DNA from: Nostoc sp. HK-01
GTDB taxonomy: Bacteria > Cyanobacteriota > Cyanobacteriia > Cyanobacteriales > Nostocaceae
DNA: 64,000 bases
Assembly: GCA_003990705.1 (NCBI GenBank)
Contig: AP018318.1
Location: 2,731,501 to 2,795,500, forward strand
Direction of reading: 5' to 3'
Part shown: positions 1-9,044 of the stretch, one piece after another
How positions within the stretch are numbered: the first letter of the stretch is position 1
How the letters are laid out: each line of letters opens with the position of its first letter
The notes under the pieces: model-generated
Told to the model about the DNA's origin: nothing
The model's database searches: none
The model's input: only the letters and a program-made list of their open reading frames with translations
Position numbers and translations under genes: made by a program

Positions 1-1746
1 CATCAAACTAGAACGAATCCAACTGGGGATATCGATATTTTTCTTAATTGTTTCTTGGACAGTTTTGCGATTGAGTTCCATACCTGCGGCCATAACCGAA
101 GCACCGTAGACTAATGCGATCGGCCAGGTTAAGTGTCCTGTAAGAATCAGAGTAATGATACTAGCAACAGTACCACCACCAATGACGACGTTGACGATAA
201 ACGCCACTGTGTCAGCCAAAATAGCATCACCAATTCGTAGTTCGGGGTTGACAAAAGCTGGTTCGATGCTATCTTCAAACCTTAAACTACTTCTAGGTAT
301 CTGAAATTTTCGGCAGATGGGGTCGGTAACGGCTGCTAAGTCTGGTTGAATTTTGTTGTTAAACCAACGAATACATTGATTATTAATTATTTGCTGGGCG
401 ACATTACCTTTTAACCACTCTTCTGCGCGATTTTTCATTGATGTTTCCAAATCAGCTAGAGTGCGAATTTTATTTTTTTGCCAGTCTTTTACTCCTGGTC
501 TGACGGCGTGATCAATCAAGTTTTCTGCTAATGGCTGAGTTAACAATTCAACTAACTCTGGGATATGTCTACTAATTAATTCTGTGAGTTTTTGAGAATC
601 CAAAAGTTGATTCACTTCTTGTTGGAAAGCCGCCGCCCGCAGATCCCATCTTCCAACTCGCGCTAAACCCAGTGCAATGCAGCGTTCTGGTTCAGGATCG
701 GGGCGGAGTTGGCTTTCAGGTTCGGGAAACATTTGCTGACAAATTTGATGGGTAAATTTCATCCGCGATGCACCACCAGTCATCAGCACTAATTTTGGGA
801 TTGTCTCAAGTTGTTGTAGCTTGGTTTTGGCTTCGCTGACAGCATCATGAAATGCTTGAATCCAACTTTTATTTCCTAGTTCGGGTAAAGGTTGGTGTAG
901 AATTTCCTCCATCATCAATTTGTTGACTTGGGGGATAAAATAAATTTGTTCGTTGATGGATTCAAAGCCACGGGCAAAAGATTGCGGGTCGTTATATAGC
1001 TGTTCATTAGAAAAATAATCTTCTTTGGCTTTGCGACAGGCTAATTCACAACGTGCTTGGTGATGGGGATATTCTTGAAATACTTTTTCGAGTAATGGTT
1101 TTTGCTCATGTTTATCAAGAGTCCGGGCAAAAATTGCTTTGTCAATTAAGGATGCACCTAAAGTATTACTACCAAAATCTAACGGAATTTCATGTAAGCT
1201 TTTTACCAAGGTAAAATCTGTGGTTGAAGAGCCAATATCGACAATTAGCACCGATGCTAGGAGTTTCTCATACTCCAACTTTCCGGCTTCTTTGGCCTGC
1301 ATAAAAGCCGCACGGGATTCGGGGATGACGTTGAGGTGGGGAATACCAGCCTCTTGAAGTAGTTTTTGATATGCTTGGCGATCGCTCATTGACCATCCGG
1401 AAGGACAACCAATGTAAAAATAACTACTTTCCTCGCCTTCTATTTGTTTGCTTTCTTGGAGTTTTTGGTAGTAAGTAGCGAGAAAAGTTGAGATTGTTTT
1501 TTTGTAATTGGGATCGTGATTGGGTTTTTGCTTAAAAGATATACTTAGTTGGGTAACGCCAGCTTGAATTAAGGCTTGTTCCCCTACCAAATAACCGAGT
1601 TTGGGATGCCAACCTAAAGCAGTAATTTGATTTTTCTTGTTATTAATTTCTAGCATTTGGGGCGGTTCGATGCTTTCGACTATGGCTTTGGCTACGGCTG
1701 TCTCACCATGTCCCAAATCAAAACCGATTGTTTCTAAAATTCTCAT
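1..1746 (-). CDS. Hsp70/actin-fold ATPase with C-terminal hydrophobic segment (partial, 3' end outside window)
   Basis: The frame is open from the ATG at 1746 to the window edge, 582 codons with no stop. The N-terminus (GFDLGHGETAV, residues 8-18) matches the first phosphate loop of the Hsp70/actin ATPase fold. VLIVDIGSSTTDF, about residues 165-177, matches the second phosphate loop, and KLVLMTGGASRMKF near residue 320 matches the adenosine loop. There is no substrate-binding domain of the DnaK kind. Instead the chain continues as a charged helical region and then a hydrophobic stretch near residues 505-550 that could be one or two membrane helices. The gene lies 14 bases behind the membrane-protein gene at 1761-2657 and is probably co-transcribed with it. 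The role is unknown; a membrane-associated chaperone-like or cytoskeletal ATPase is inference. The C-terminus is not visible. Confidence 0.75.
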   Translation of the reverse strand, partial: MRILETIGFDLGHGETAVAKAIVESIEPPQMLEINNKKNQITALGWHPKLGYLVGEQALIQAGVTQLSISFKQKPNHDPNYKKTISTFLATYYQKLQESKQIEGEESSYFYIGCPSGWSMSDRQAYQKLLQEAGIPHLNVIPESRAAFMQAKEAGKLEYEKLLASVLIVDIGSSTTDFTLVKSLHEIPLDFGSNTLGASLIDKAIFARTLDKHEQKPLLEKVFQEYPHHQARCELACRKAKEDYFSNEQLYNDPQSFARGFESINEQIYFIPQVNKLMMEEILHQPLPELGNKSWIQAFHDAVSEAKTKLQQLETIPKLVLMTGGASRMKFTHQICQQMFPEPESQLRPDPEPERCIALGLARVGRWDLRAAAFQQEVNQLLDSQKLTELISRHIPELVELLTQPLAENLIDHAVRPGVKDWQKNKIRTLADLETSMKNRAEEWLKGNVAQQIINNQCIRWFNNKIQPDLAAVTDPICRKFQIPRSSLRFEDSIEPAFVNPELRIGDAILADTVAFIVNVVIGGGTVASIITLILTGHLTWPIALVYGASVMAAGMELNRKTVQETIKKNIDIPSWIRSSLM

Positions 1747-1760
1747 ACTTTTATTGTCTG

Positions 1761-2657
1761 CTATTCTCTCGCCTCAGAGTACGCTGGCTCAATCACTCGA
1801 CCACGCCGGAGTAAGCGATCGCCTTTTAACAAGGCAGGTGTGATGGTAACGTAATCTTTGGTGTTTGGGTCGATGCTCGGCTCAAAATCAAAATACTCCC
1901 GTTCACTTTGAGGTGCTTGCTGTTGGTAAAGTTGAGCGCGAATTCCTTGAGACATTAAAATTTGGGGGAGGAGTTTTGTTAATGCGATCGCCATTTGGGG
2001 TTGATCGAGAAATGATGCACCCATCAGCCTTTGAAGAAAATTCAGCAACTCTGGTAGTTCTTCTAAAGTGCGATCGTCTTCTAGTTTGTTTCCTTCGGCA
2101 AATCTAGCCACTGCTAGATCAATAGTATTCAGCGCATCAGCTAAGTTATCTAAAAGCAGTTTGCTATCTACTCGCAGCACAGGTTGGGGTATCTCTAATG
2201 ATTCCGTAGAGGTAACATTACTCTTGTCCAGTTGCAGCACAACTTCTAAACCGAGAAGCAGTGAAGTTAGTAATATACCCATCCACGCACTCAGGGTAAT
2301 TTTCGTTAAAGAAAATAAAGAGCCGAAAATACCTATATAAATAAGTGCTTTGAGCAGTTTTAGGATGACTCTGTTGGGGTCAAAATTTGCTGCTAGGTTA
2401 GTAATTGGCTTTTGCTCTTTTAAAATAACTTGAGACTGGTTAACCACAGTCAAAGTAGCGATTGACTGTCGTAGCATATCTAAAAAAAATGATGCTAAAC
2501 GTACTTGAGTTAAATTTAGCTCGCTAATATAAATTCTTTCTAAATTATCAAGTCGATTTTGAACTAGCTTAACTATTTGTTCAACACTAGTTATATTATC
2601 AATCTCTATCTGTAGTTGGTTACGTTCTGCGTTAAACAGTGTAGTTATAGTTTTCAT
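1761..2657 (-). CDS. Unknown membrane protein, partner of the Hsp70-like ATPase
   Basis: I do not recognise this 298-residue protein. The N-terminal 95 residues are soluble and helical. Two hydrophobic segments follow at about 98-120 and 122-143, then a soluble, acidic C-terminal half. That topology suggests a membrane hairpin with both soluble parts on the same side. The gene sits just upstream of the Hsp70-like ATPase gene on the same strand with a 14-base gap, so the two are likely one transcription unit and may act together. The start codon is ATG. Weak alternative reading frames on the other strand are shadows. Confidence 0.7.
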   Translation of the reverse strand: MKTITTLFNAERNQLQIEIDNITSVEQIVKLVQNRLDNLERIYISELNLTQVRLASFFLDMLRQSIATLTVVNQSQVILKEQKPITNLAANFDPNRVILKLLKALIYIGIFGSLFSLTKITLSAWMGILLTSLLLGLEVVLQLDKSNVTSTESLEIPQPVLRVDSKLLLDNLADALNTIDLAVARFAEGNKLEDDRTLEELPELLNFLQRLMGASFLDQPQMAIALTKLLPQILMSQGIRAQLYQQQAPQSEREYFDFEPSIDPNTKDYVTITPALLKGDRLLRRGRVIEPAYSEARE

Positions 2658-2776
2658 TGGTTAAGTTTACTAATCGCACTTCACCCTTTATAAATTTAGC
2701 TTATAGCGGTTCCCTGATTGCCAGAAAAATTAACTCCCGATGGATAGATCCAGAAAGGTTATATCCGTGAAAAGCT

Positions 2777-2824
2777 AAAAGCTAAAAGCGAGGAGTAGCA
2801 ATAACTCCTTACTTTTAGCCTTTT
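2777..2824 (-). terminator. Hairpin downstream of the ComFB-like gene
   Basis: Arms 2777-2796 and 2804-2824 are nearly perfectly complementary, with one bulge and one mismatch around a 7-base loop. Read on the minus strand the stem is followed by a T-rich stretch. It lies between two minus-strand genes and would end the transcript of the 2894-3271 gene. The AAAGCT repeats in it are also typical of dispersed cyanobacterial repeats. Confidence 0.5.
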
Positions 2825-2893
2825 AACTAGTTATAGATTATCAAAACTTACGACCCAAGCTTAACAGCTAAGATAAAGTGTAAGATTCATAAT

Positions 2894-3271
2894 TTAACCA
2901 AACCATTGAGAAGGTTCACAACCAGGCTCAACTGTGCCACTTAGATGATGATTAATCCAAGCGGATTTATCTTGCATAATTGCAAAAATGCCTTGATGAA
3001 TTAAGTTTTGTAAATGTAGTTTATGCTCTAATGGACTACGGGGAAATTTTTGCTCTATTGGACAATCTTTGATGATGTTTTGTAGCGGAAATTCTCGGTC
3101 AAATTCCTCGTTATAAAAACAGGGAATGCGGCTAATCACGAAATTAATCAGTTCTTGACGTAATTCAGGAATTACAAAGGTTTCTTGATAAGGATGATAT
3201 GAATATGTGTCTAATACACTGCCAATTTCTCTGACTACTGATTCGCGTGTTAAATTGACTACTGTTTTCAT
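2894..3271 (-). CDS. Small protein, possibly ComFB-like
   Basis: A 125-residue soluble protein without signal peptide or membrane helix. The stretch ELINFVISRIPCFY (about residues 39-52) resembles the conserved core of late-competence ComFB-like proteins, where a variable helix is followed by a Leu-Pro-x-x-Tyr motif. The resemblance is short, so the family name is tentative. The gene stands alone between a 548-base gap upstream and a hairpin downstream. The start is ATG with a plausible upstream AGGAG-like site (aaaaggagat on the coding strand). Function unknown. Confidence 0.6.
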   Translation of the reverse strand: MKTVVNLTRESVVREIGSVLDTYSYHPYQETFVIPELRQELINFVISRIPCFYNEEFDREFPLQNIIKDCPIEQKFPRSPLEHKLHLQNLIHQGIFAIMQDKSAWINHHLSGTVEPGCEPSQWFG

Positions 3272-3819
3272 AAGTTTTTATCTCCTTTTAAATACGGTTG
3301 AGTCTTCTTTGAAAGAATTGATTCTTGAAAGACTCACTGAATTTTGCTCATCAGCCAAAACTACTTAGCCTAAATTGGTTTTTATACCCAACTTTTTACT
3401 TTTATATCGGTACAAAATTCGACATTTAGCTAGAGTTGTTTAAGTTAAATTTTATACTTTAAACTTCTAGCCTATGTCTATAAATTCCCACTAAATAGTA
3501 CAGTACCGAAACGTTATATCCACAATGCTAATTATTTCAAATTTCTATTTTTCTGGCGAAAATCTACACAAAACGCATCATAATCATTAGGGGATCAATT
3601 TTAATTTTTTATTAACAACATCCTTAAGACGGAAATATTCAAGAAAGTAAACCTTGCTAAGTAATTTACATTACTTATTGATTGATTACCTATTGTCTCT
3701 AAATAATTTTTTATTTAACTCTATGTATTAAAAAAAACAAATTATTGAGGTAGAAGTGTAGCAAATCCTGAAAAAAAAGACCTGGCTACGCAGAGCAACC
3801 AGTCTAACGATAGATGTAA
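3272..3819. other. Intergenic, 548 bases, no gene seen
   Basis: AT-rich DNA between two minus-strand genes. I see no convincing coding frame, hairpin-plus-T-run or repeat in it. Confidence 0.5.
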
Positions 3820-4854
3820 TTAAAAGGTAAAAATTTTGAAAAAGTTCACACTAGTGAGAGTTAATTGATGCAAATGATGATTAATTGCAACGGACGCGGC
3901 CAGTCCAGAAAGCATTGCGCCTTCAACAAGATTACCGCCGCACCAATCACCACAACAAACCAAAGGTAGGGAAGTATTGGCAGATAAAACAGTTTCTGTC
4001 CAAGGATGACTGGGAAAGGCATAACGCCAACGATGTACTTGCAGCCATAAGGGTGTTTCTAACCAAGGAAGAGCTAGAGTTTGGGCGGCTTGCTGCAACA
4101 TTTCCTGTCCTACAGGTTGCAAGTCTGAAGTTTCTAGATGCTGTTGGGCAAACTTGGCACTGCTTTGGACGACAAATACAGGTTGTGGCGGCTGGGGACG
4201 CTTGCTACTATCTAAACCAATCCATCCCAAAATGGGATCATTGGTAAAACTTTGGGCTTGCCAATCTGGTAGGAGTAGGGAATCAGCAGGATAGCCGGCG
4301 ATCGCACTGATACAAGGCGCAAATTCTACCGCCCGCAGGTTATTTAAAAAGTCTGTTCCTAATAAATTTTCTCCCAAGGGTTCTAACAACATCACAGCTT
4401 GGGGTGCAGGAATCGCCAGCACAATAGCTTTGGCCGTGATTTCTTCATGACTAGATTCGAGAATTAACTGCCAAGCATTTTCGGGAGTTGGATGAATCGC
4501 CATCACCCGTTGATTCAAGAACACATCCAAACCTTGAGCCAAAAATTTAGCGATCGCACTCATCCCCGCAGGTGCAATATAACGCGGTGCAGCGTTGGGG
4601 AGTTCGTGATGATTCCACACTGTGATAATTTGGCGATCGCGCAATAAATCGACAAACTCTTGGAAAAATTCACCCTGGGGTTTCAGATAACACGCCCCAT
4701 GATCTGCCCAAGTTTCATGTAAACGGCGTGTAGCGACTCGTCCCCCCAAACCACGAGACTTTTCTACAACTAACACCGAATATCCCGCTTGCTTTAACTG
4801 CTGGGCGCAAACTAAACCCGCCATGCCAGCACCAATCACTGCAACATCTATCAT
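3820..4854 (-). CDS. Renalase-like FAD-dependent oxidoreductase
   Basis: A 344-residue flavoprotein. It opens with a Rossmann FAD-binding motif, VIGAGMAGLVCA (residues 6-17), followed by VVEKSRGLGGRVATRR (about 29-44), the pattern of the renalase/monoamine-oxidase fold. Near the C-terminus HRWRYAFP (about 269-276) and a CGDWCGGNLVEGA stretch (about 298-310) match the second FAD contact of renalase-like proteins. Bacterial renalases oxidise isomeric dihydronicotinamide dinucleotides; whether this one does is inference. The gene stands alone. The last twenty or so residues are not family-like and may be a species-specific tail. Confidence 0.8.
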   Translation of the reverse strand: MIDVAVIGAGMAGLVCAQQLKQAGYSVLVVEKSRGLGGRVATRRLHETWADHGACYLKPQGEFFQEFVDLLRDRQIITVWNHHELPNAAPRYIAPAGMSAIAKFLAQGLDVFLNQRVMAIHPTPENAWQLILESSHEEITAKAIVLAIPAPQAVMLLEPLGENLLGTDFLNNLRAVEFAPCISAIAGYPADSLLLPDWQAQSFTNDPILGWIGLDSSKRPQPPQPVFVVQSSAKFAQQHLETSDLQPVGQEMLQQAAQTLALPWLETPLWLQVHRWRYAFPSHPWTETVLSANTSLPLVCCGDWCGGNLVEGAMLSGLAASVAINHHLHQLTLTSVNFFKIFTF

Positions 4855-4999
4855 TAGTTAATAGTCCTGAGTCTTGAGTCTTTGGTTATTATCCAATGAC
4901 AAATTACAGATGGTGAAGGATAAAAAGACTACTAAAGACCGCCAAACGCTAATAGTAGAATAAAGTACAGATAAGCTGCACGGAAGGGAGGAAGGAACA

Positions 5000-5842
5000 T
5001 TGGATGAACTCAGGGCGGCCTTAGAACTAGCAACCGATGATGAATTGCAAGATTTAACAGCAATTTTATTTAGTCGAAAGTTCAATCCCCTAGATTATGT
5101 TCAGACACCTGAACCTATTGAAATTCAAAGCCAGAGCCGCCAAGCTTGGTTAGACTCACTAGAAGAGCGTTTTCGGTTTTTGGCAGCAGATGGGGTAACA
5201 GTATTGCGCGGACGTACAAACCAAGTAACTTACCGCCAAGCGCTAATTCAAGTTTGTAAATATTTAAAAATTCCTTATTCCCATCAGTTAACAACTGTTG
5301 ATTTAGAAGCAGAAGTATTTTTACATCTGCTGGGGCAAGTATGGAAAAAACTGCCGGAAAAAGAAAAACAAAAATTGACTGTCAAAGTACAGCGTCATTT
5401 GGTGAAAACAGAACTTAAAGAACCTCTACCAATCATGTTGCAACGTGATCCTTTGGGATTAATTTTTAAGGGTGGTAGTGCTTTAGCTGTGACTTCTGTA
5501 ATTCAACCATTTATTCTCAAACAAATTGCTCAACAATTTGCGCTGCATTTTGCTACCTATCAAGTAGCGAAACAAGCCGCAATTACAGGTTCAACAGTAG
5601 CAAAAACTCAGTTTGAAACATACTTCGCCTTGCAAATGGCGCGACGAGGTATGACGTTGAGTGCAGCGCGTTATGGCGCAGTTCGCACAATGTTTGCCTT
5701 TGTCGGGCCAGCTATGTGGACTTGGTTTTTGGCAGATTTAGGTTGGAGAGCGATCGCCACTAATTATGGTCGCATTATCCCGACTATTTTTGCCCTAGCA
5801 CAAATTCGTCTCACTCGCACAGAATGTTGGGAGCCAGCTTGA
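5000..5842 (+). CDS. YaaW family (UPF0174-like) protein
   Basis: A 280-residue protein. The N-terminal half (MDELRAALELATDDELQDLT and the downstream region with RGRTNQVTYRQAL) fits the YaaW/UPF0174 family, whose biochemical role is unknown. The C-terminal third has hydrophobic segments around residues 155-180 and 225-260. The start is TTG at 5000, chosen because a strong GGGAGG ribosome site lies about ten bases upstream and no in-frame ATG fits. The gene overlaps the start of the downstream ligase-like gene by 19 bases, so the two are probably translated from one message. Confidence 0.75.
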   Translation: MDELRAALELATDDELQDLTAILFSRKFNPLDYVQTPEPIEIQSQSRQAWLDSLEERFRFLAADGVTVLRGRTNQVTYRQALIQVCKYLKIPYSHQLTTVDLEAEVFLHLLGQVWKKLPEKEKQKLTVKVQRHLVKTELKEPLPIMLQRDPLGLIFKGGSALAVTSVIQPFILKQIAQQFALHFATYQVAKQAAITGSTVAKTQFETYFALQMARRGMTLSAARYGAVRTMFAFVGPAMWTWFLADLGWRAIATNYGRIIPTIFALAQIRLTRTECWEPA

Positions 5843-7137
5843 AACTTGCTTTTGATCATCCCAACCCGCAAAGCCAATTTGCTTGGAATTCTTGCCAAAT
5901 TGGGCTATTAATTTTTCCCCTTGCGCCGTTTTTAGGGTTTGTGGCGATGGCTTTGGCAGCTTTAATCACTTGGCTGCAAAAATCCCGCACAATTATTCGC
6001 CGCCCGATCAATCGGGGATTTGCCCTGTTTACTTTATTCCTGGTAATTACGTCAGGATTTGCAACGAATCAAACCGATGCTTTTTTAGGTTTATTTAATT
6101 TAGTACCTTACTTTTTTGTTTTTGCCGGCTTAAATAGTTTAATTCAGACTATTGCTCAATTGCGCCACATAGCTTGGATTTTGGTAATTGGTGCTGTACC
6201 AGTAATCATTATGGGCTTTGGACAATTGTTTTTAGCTTGGGCTTTAAAATTACAGTTTTTGTGGATTGTTTTAGATTGGGCGATCGCACCTGGAGGAGAA
6301 CCGCCAGGGCGAATGGCGGCTTTATTTATGCACGCCAACCTCTTGGCTGCTTATCTAGCGATCGTCTTTACTGTAGGGTTGGGGCTATTGCTAGAACAAT
6401 GGCAATTAAAAAAGAAAAAAAATTCTCAACTCTATTTTCTTACCCTGACTGTAATTGCCAGTTTTGCCGCCTTAATTTTAACTAACTCGCGCAACGGATG
6501 GGCGATCGCCATAATTGCCTGTTTAGCTTACGCACTATATCAAGGTTGGCGCATCTTGGTTGGTAGCGTTGTTGCTGTTGTAACTACCATTCTTTTAGCA
6601 GCTTTTGCCCCTTCCCCCATTGCCCAAATTTTTCGCCGAGTTGTCCCGGCTTTCTTTTGGGCGCGGTTAAACGATGAAATGTATCCAGATCGACCAGTGG
6701 CTTTAATGCGAAAAACTCAGTGGGAGTTTGCTTGGTCTTTAGCACAACAGCATCCCTTCACTGGTTGGGGTTTACGTAGTTTCTCCGCACTCTACAAAGC
6801 CAAGATGCACATTGATTTAGGTCATCCTCATAACTTGTTTTTAATGCTATCGGCGGAAACGGGATTTCCTACTACTCTTGTGTTTTGTGGTTTACTAGCT
6901 TGGATATTAATTGCAGGCATTCAATTTTTGCGCCAATCCAATTATTTACCTAAAACCGATAAGTTAATATTCTTCAGTTATCTTTTGGTATTTGGGCAAT
7001 GGATACTATTTAATACAGTGGATGTCACTTTATTTGATTTTCGAGTTAATACACTCTCCTGGTTATTTTTATCAGCTATTTGTGGAGTTGTATTTCACTC
7101 TCATCAAAATCACAAGCTTTCGCCAAATGAAAACTAG
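5824..7137 (+). CDS. O-antigen ligase / Wzy-like polysaccharide membrane protein
   Basis: A 437-residue polytopic protein with about ten to twelve hydrophobic segments. The Wzy_C-type signature region is present: LTNSRNGWAIAI (about 219-230) with a conserved Arg, and GWGLRSFSALY followed by HPHNLFLMLSAETG (about 318-347), the large periplasmic loop with an essential His in this family. Such proteins polymerise or ligate surface glycans in the inner membrane. No glycosyltransferases sit nearby. The gene overlaps the YaaW gene by 19 bases. Its TAG stop codon lies inside the terminal inverted repeat of a small MITE-like element at 7135-7214. Confidence 0.8.
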   Translation: MLGASLKLAFDHPNPQSQFAWNSCQIGLLIFPLAPFLGFVAMALAALITWLQKSRTIIRRPINRGFALFTLFLVITSGFATNQTDAFLGLFNLVPYFFVFAGLNSLIQTIAQLRHIAWILVIGAVPVIIMGFGQLFLAWALKLQFLWIVLDWAIAPGGEPPGRMAALFMHANLLAAYLAIVFTVGLGLLLEQWQLKKKKNSQLYFLTLTVIASFAALILTNSRNGWAIAIIACLAYALYQGWRILVGSVVAVVTTILLAAFAPSPIAQIFRRVVPAFFWARLNDEMYPDRPVALMRKTQWEFAWSLAQQHPFTGWGLRSFSALYKAKMHIDLGHPHNLFLMLSAETGFPTTLVFCGLLAWILIAGIQFLRQSNYLPKTDKLIFFSYLLVFGQWILFNTVDVTLFDFRVNTLSWLFLSAICGVVFHSHQNHKLSPNEN

Positions 7138-7214
7138 TACAACAAGTCTGAAGGGTGAAATAAATGCTCTTGTCTAGTCTATTTGTCTTGGATGCTTGAT
7201 TTACGCTTGTACTA
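7135..7214. repeat. MITE-like element with 8-base terminal inverted repeats
   Basis: TAGTACAA at 7135-7142 is perfectly inverted at 7207-7214 (TTGTACTA). The left end continues as TAGTACAACAAG, which also opens the element at 19084. The element supplies the stop codon of the upstream ligase-like gene. Confidence 0.5.
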
Positions 7215-7339
7215 TCTATATAAGCAATTTTGCTCAAAAATAACATTTAATTGCTGGGATTATTTTACGTAGTTACACTGTCGGCATTAGTAATTATTAG
7301 TTAATAAAATTACAGGTAAGTGTGGTTAATTTGTGATCA

Positions 7340-7440
7340 CTCATAAATTAATCACTGTTGCTGATAGTTGGGAAGGTGTAAGGACAACCCTTTTGGGGGT
7401 TTCCTACATGACGGGCATCTAATATTTAGATGCCCTTTTG
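7340..7440 (+). ncRNA. Candidate small RNA with two stem-loops
   Basis: About 200 bases after the preceding gene lies a compact structure: a first stem AACCC/GGGTT at 7386-7401 and then a 10-base-pair perfect stem at 7413-7435 followed by TTTT. A terminator this strong, far from the upstream gene and ending before the next start at 7504, suggests an independent short transcript. It lacks the ACTCCTCACAC core of Yfr1. The 5' end is a guess and no promoter was confirmed. Confidence 0.4.
7413..7440 (+). terminator. Rho-independent terminator
   Basis: GGGCATCTAA (7413-7422) pairs perfectly with TTAGATGCCC (7426-7435) around a 3-base loop, followed by TTTT. It could end the candidate small RNA or read-through from the ligase-like gene. 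Confidence 0.7.
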
Positions 7441-7503
7441 TATGTTTTATTTTTTATCAGTTAAGCACTATTTTTTAATTTCATTCAAGATGGAAAATAT
7501 TAT

Positions 7504-7893
7504 ATGAAATTACCTTTTCAGGGATTTGCATTATTAACGATTGCATCAAGTTTACTGACGATTAATTTTGGTATTTCTTTACCTGCTCAAGCTGCAATTT
7601 CTTGTGAACCAGGTACTGTGGTTTATTATCCAAATAATTCTTTGGCAACTTGTTTGCTTGCTCAGAAGATGAATGTTCAAGTTTCTAGTCCTGTTGCTGG
7701 AACATCTAATTTTCCTTGCAAAGCCAAAAGTTATATTGTGTTTGATGAAAAAGGACAGTTTACTAGCTGTGAACTTGCAGAAAAAATTCAAATTAGAAAC
7801 GGTAATTTAGTCGAAACTTGTCTAGCAGAATATAGAGTAAAGTTCGCAGTTTCAGATACAGGTGTTGTCTCTATTACTTGTACACCCTCCTAA
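7504..7893 (+). CDS. Small secreted cysteine-containing protein
   Basis: A 129-residue protein with a clear Sec signal peptide: Lys3, a hydrophobic core at 8-27 and an AQA-A cleavage site near residue 31. The mature part has six cysteines (in SCEP, ATCLL, FPCKA, TSCEL, ETCLA and ITCTP contexts), an even number that suits three disulfides in the periplasm or outside the cell. I do not recognise the family and there is no functional partner next to it. Base composition is similar to its neighbours. Confidence 0.7.
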   Translation: MKLPFQGFALLTIASSLLTINFGISLPAQAAISCEPGTVVYYPNNSLATCLLAQKMNVQVSSPVAGTSNFPCKAKSYIVFDEKGQFTSCELAEKIQIRNGNLVETCLAEYRVKFAVSDTGVVSITCTPS

Positions 7894-7947
7894 GATTCTG
7901 CCGAGTAGAGTTGTATAATAACTAGAGAAGAAACAACAGCATAAGTG

Positions 7948-8059
7948 TAATACAATTTCACGAAAATCTTGATGCAAATTCATTGGTTTTTAATTCTTTC
8001 CCCCTGCTCCCTGCTCCCCTGCGGCCTATTTGTATCAAACTTAAAGTGAAATGGTATAA
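7948..8059. repeat. MITE-like element with 14-base imperfect terminal inverted repeats
   Basis: The left end TAATACAATTTCAC (7948-7961) and the inverted right end GTGAAATGGTATAA (8046-8059) agree at 12 of 14 positions. The right 35 bases, starting at 8026, recur with few changes at 40986-41024. The middle holds a short CTGCTCCC-type repeat. Confidence 0.55.
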
Positions 8060-8117
8060 GTACTCGGTAAAATGGGTGTGTCTGTAAAATGTGAAGATAC
8101 CCAAGTAGCCAATCTGT

Positions 8118-8639
8118 ATGTTCTCAACAGCTGATTTTCTTCAATTCACCCAATGGTCGGGTATTGCCACATTAGTATTTGCTGCCTTAGCAATACTATC
8201 TTTTGTTTTTAAGTGGGGCATCCGCTTTCGGCTGGTAGGTACAACTGGCTTTATGCTGGTACTAACAGGCGGGTTATTTGCACTTTCTGTAGTACCGCTA
8301 AGTCGGACAGTGATTCCCGGAGCCGGAAAATTTACGCTGGTTTATGATAACGGTGCGACACAAGCCGTAATTGCTATTTCACCAACCATTTCCCCCTCAC
8401 AGTTAGAGGCTACCCTGCGTCAAGCCGCTAGTAATTTATATACTTATGGTCGCTTGGGTAAGCGAAGTGACAATTATCTGACGGTTCGCGCCCGTACTGT
8501 CATACACCCAGAACCTGGGCTTTCTGTACCACTTTATCTTGGTCAACTCAAACAATCTCTAGAATCAAGGGAAGATACTGAGATATCGGTTGAGATTTAT
8601 ACAGATAAATTTGCTCAATTGCCAAAGCCTACTGCTTAA
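8118..8639 (+). CDS. ycf51: Ycf51 / DUF2518 family membrane protein
   Basis: A 173-residue protein with two N-terminal membrane helices (about residues 15-33 and 40-60) and a soluble C-terminal domain. The run FKWGIRFRLVG followed by TGFMLVLTGGLFALS is characteristic of the Ycf51 family, found in cyanobacteria and in red-lineage plastids. Its function is not established. The length fits the family and the ATG start agrees with the family N-terminus. It stands alone between two repeat-bearing gaps. Confidence 0.85.
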   Translation: MFSTADFLQFTQWSGIATLVFAALAILSFVFKWGIRFRLVGTTGFMLVLTGGLFALSVVPLSRTVIPGAGKFTLVYDNGATQAVIAISPTISPSQLEATLRQAASNLYTYGRLGKRSDNYLTVRARTVIHPEPGLSVPLYLGQLKQSLESREDTEISVEIYTDKFAQLPKPTA

Positions 8640-8670
8640 CCAAGCTCAAGAGTTACGCAGATGTAGAAAG

Positions 8671-8751
8671 GTGTAGGGGTTATAGATAATGTGCTAACTA
8701 GCTCAGATCTCGATAATACGTGTTGGTTGTTCATTTACACCCCTATACCCA
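8671..8751. repeat. GTGTAGGGG-type inverted repeat
   Basis: GGTGTAGGGGTTATAG at 8671-8686 is roughly complementary to TTTACACCCCTATACCC ending at 8751. The same G-rich/C-rich motif pair occurs in a longer form at 20127-20286. The rest of the 8640-9044 gap shows no gene. Confidence 0.5.
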
Positions 8752-9044
8752 AAAGCATCGCGTTTTTGAGATTGTTTCCGTTTTAATCAAATTTATAAGT
8801 ATATTCTCTATTAGCAAAGTCATAATTTTGTGTTCAAGAAGACATTAATTTTTTTTGTATTTGACTATACAATAAGGATTATTTTTAGATTAAGATAATA
8901 CTTACCAATTCCATCAATGGAAGAATTTTTAGTAGGTGCTGGTCGTAAGTGATGGTGAGTTTTGTTGATAGGCGGCAGCCTTCTGGAAATATTATGTAAT
9001 CCTACTAGCATCAATACAAATTCAGGTTTTGCCTAACTAGTTAT

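Noticed and set aside
7340-7440. Yfr1 small RNA
   Set aside because: The conserved ACTCCTCACAC core is missing; only the two-stem layout is shared.
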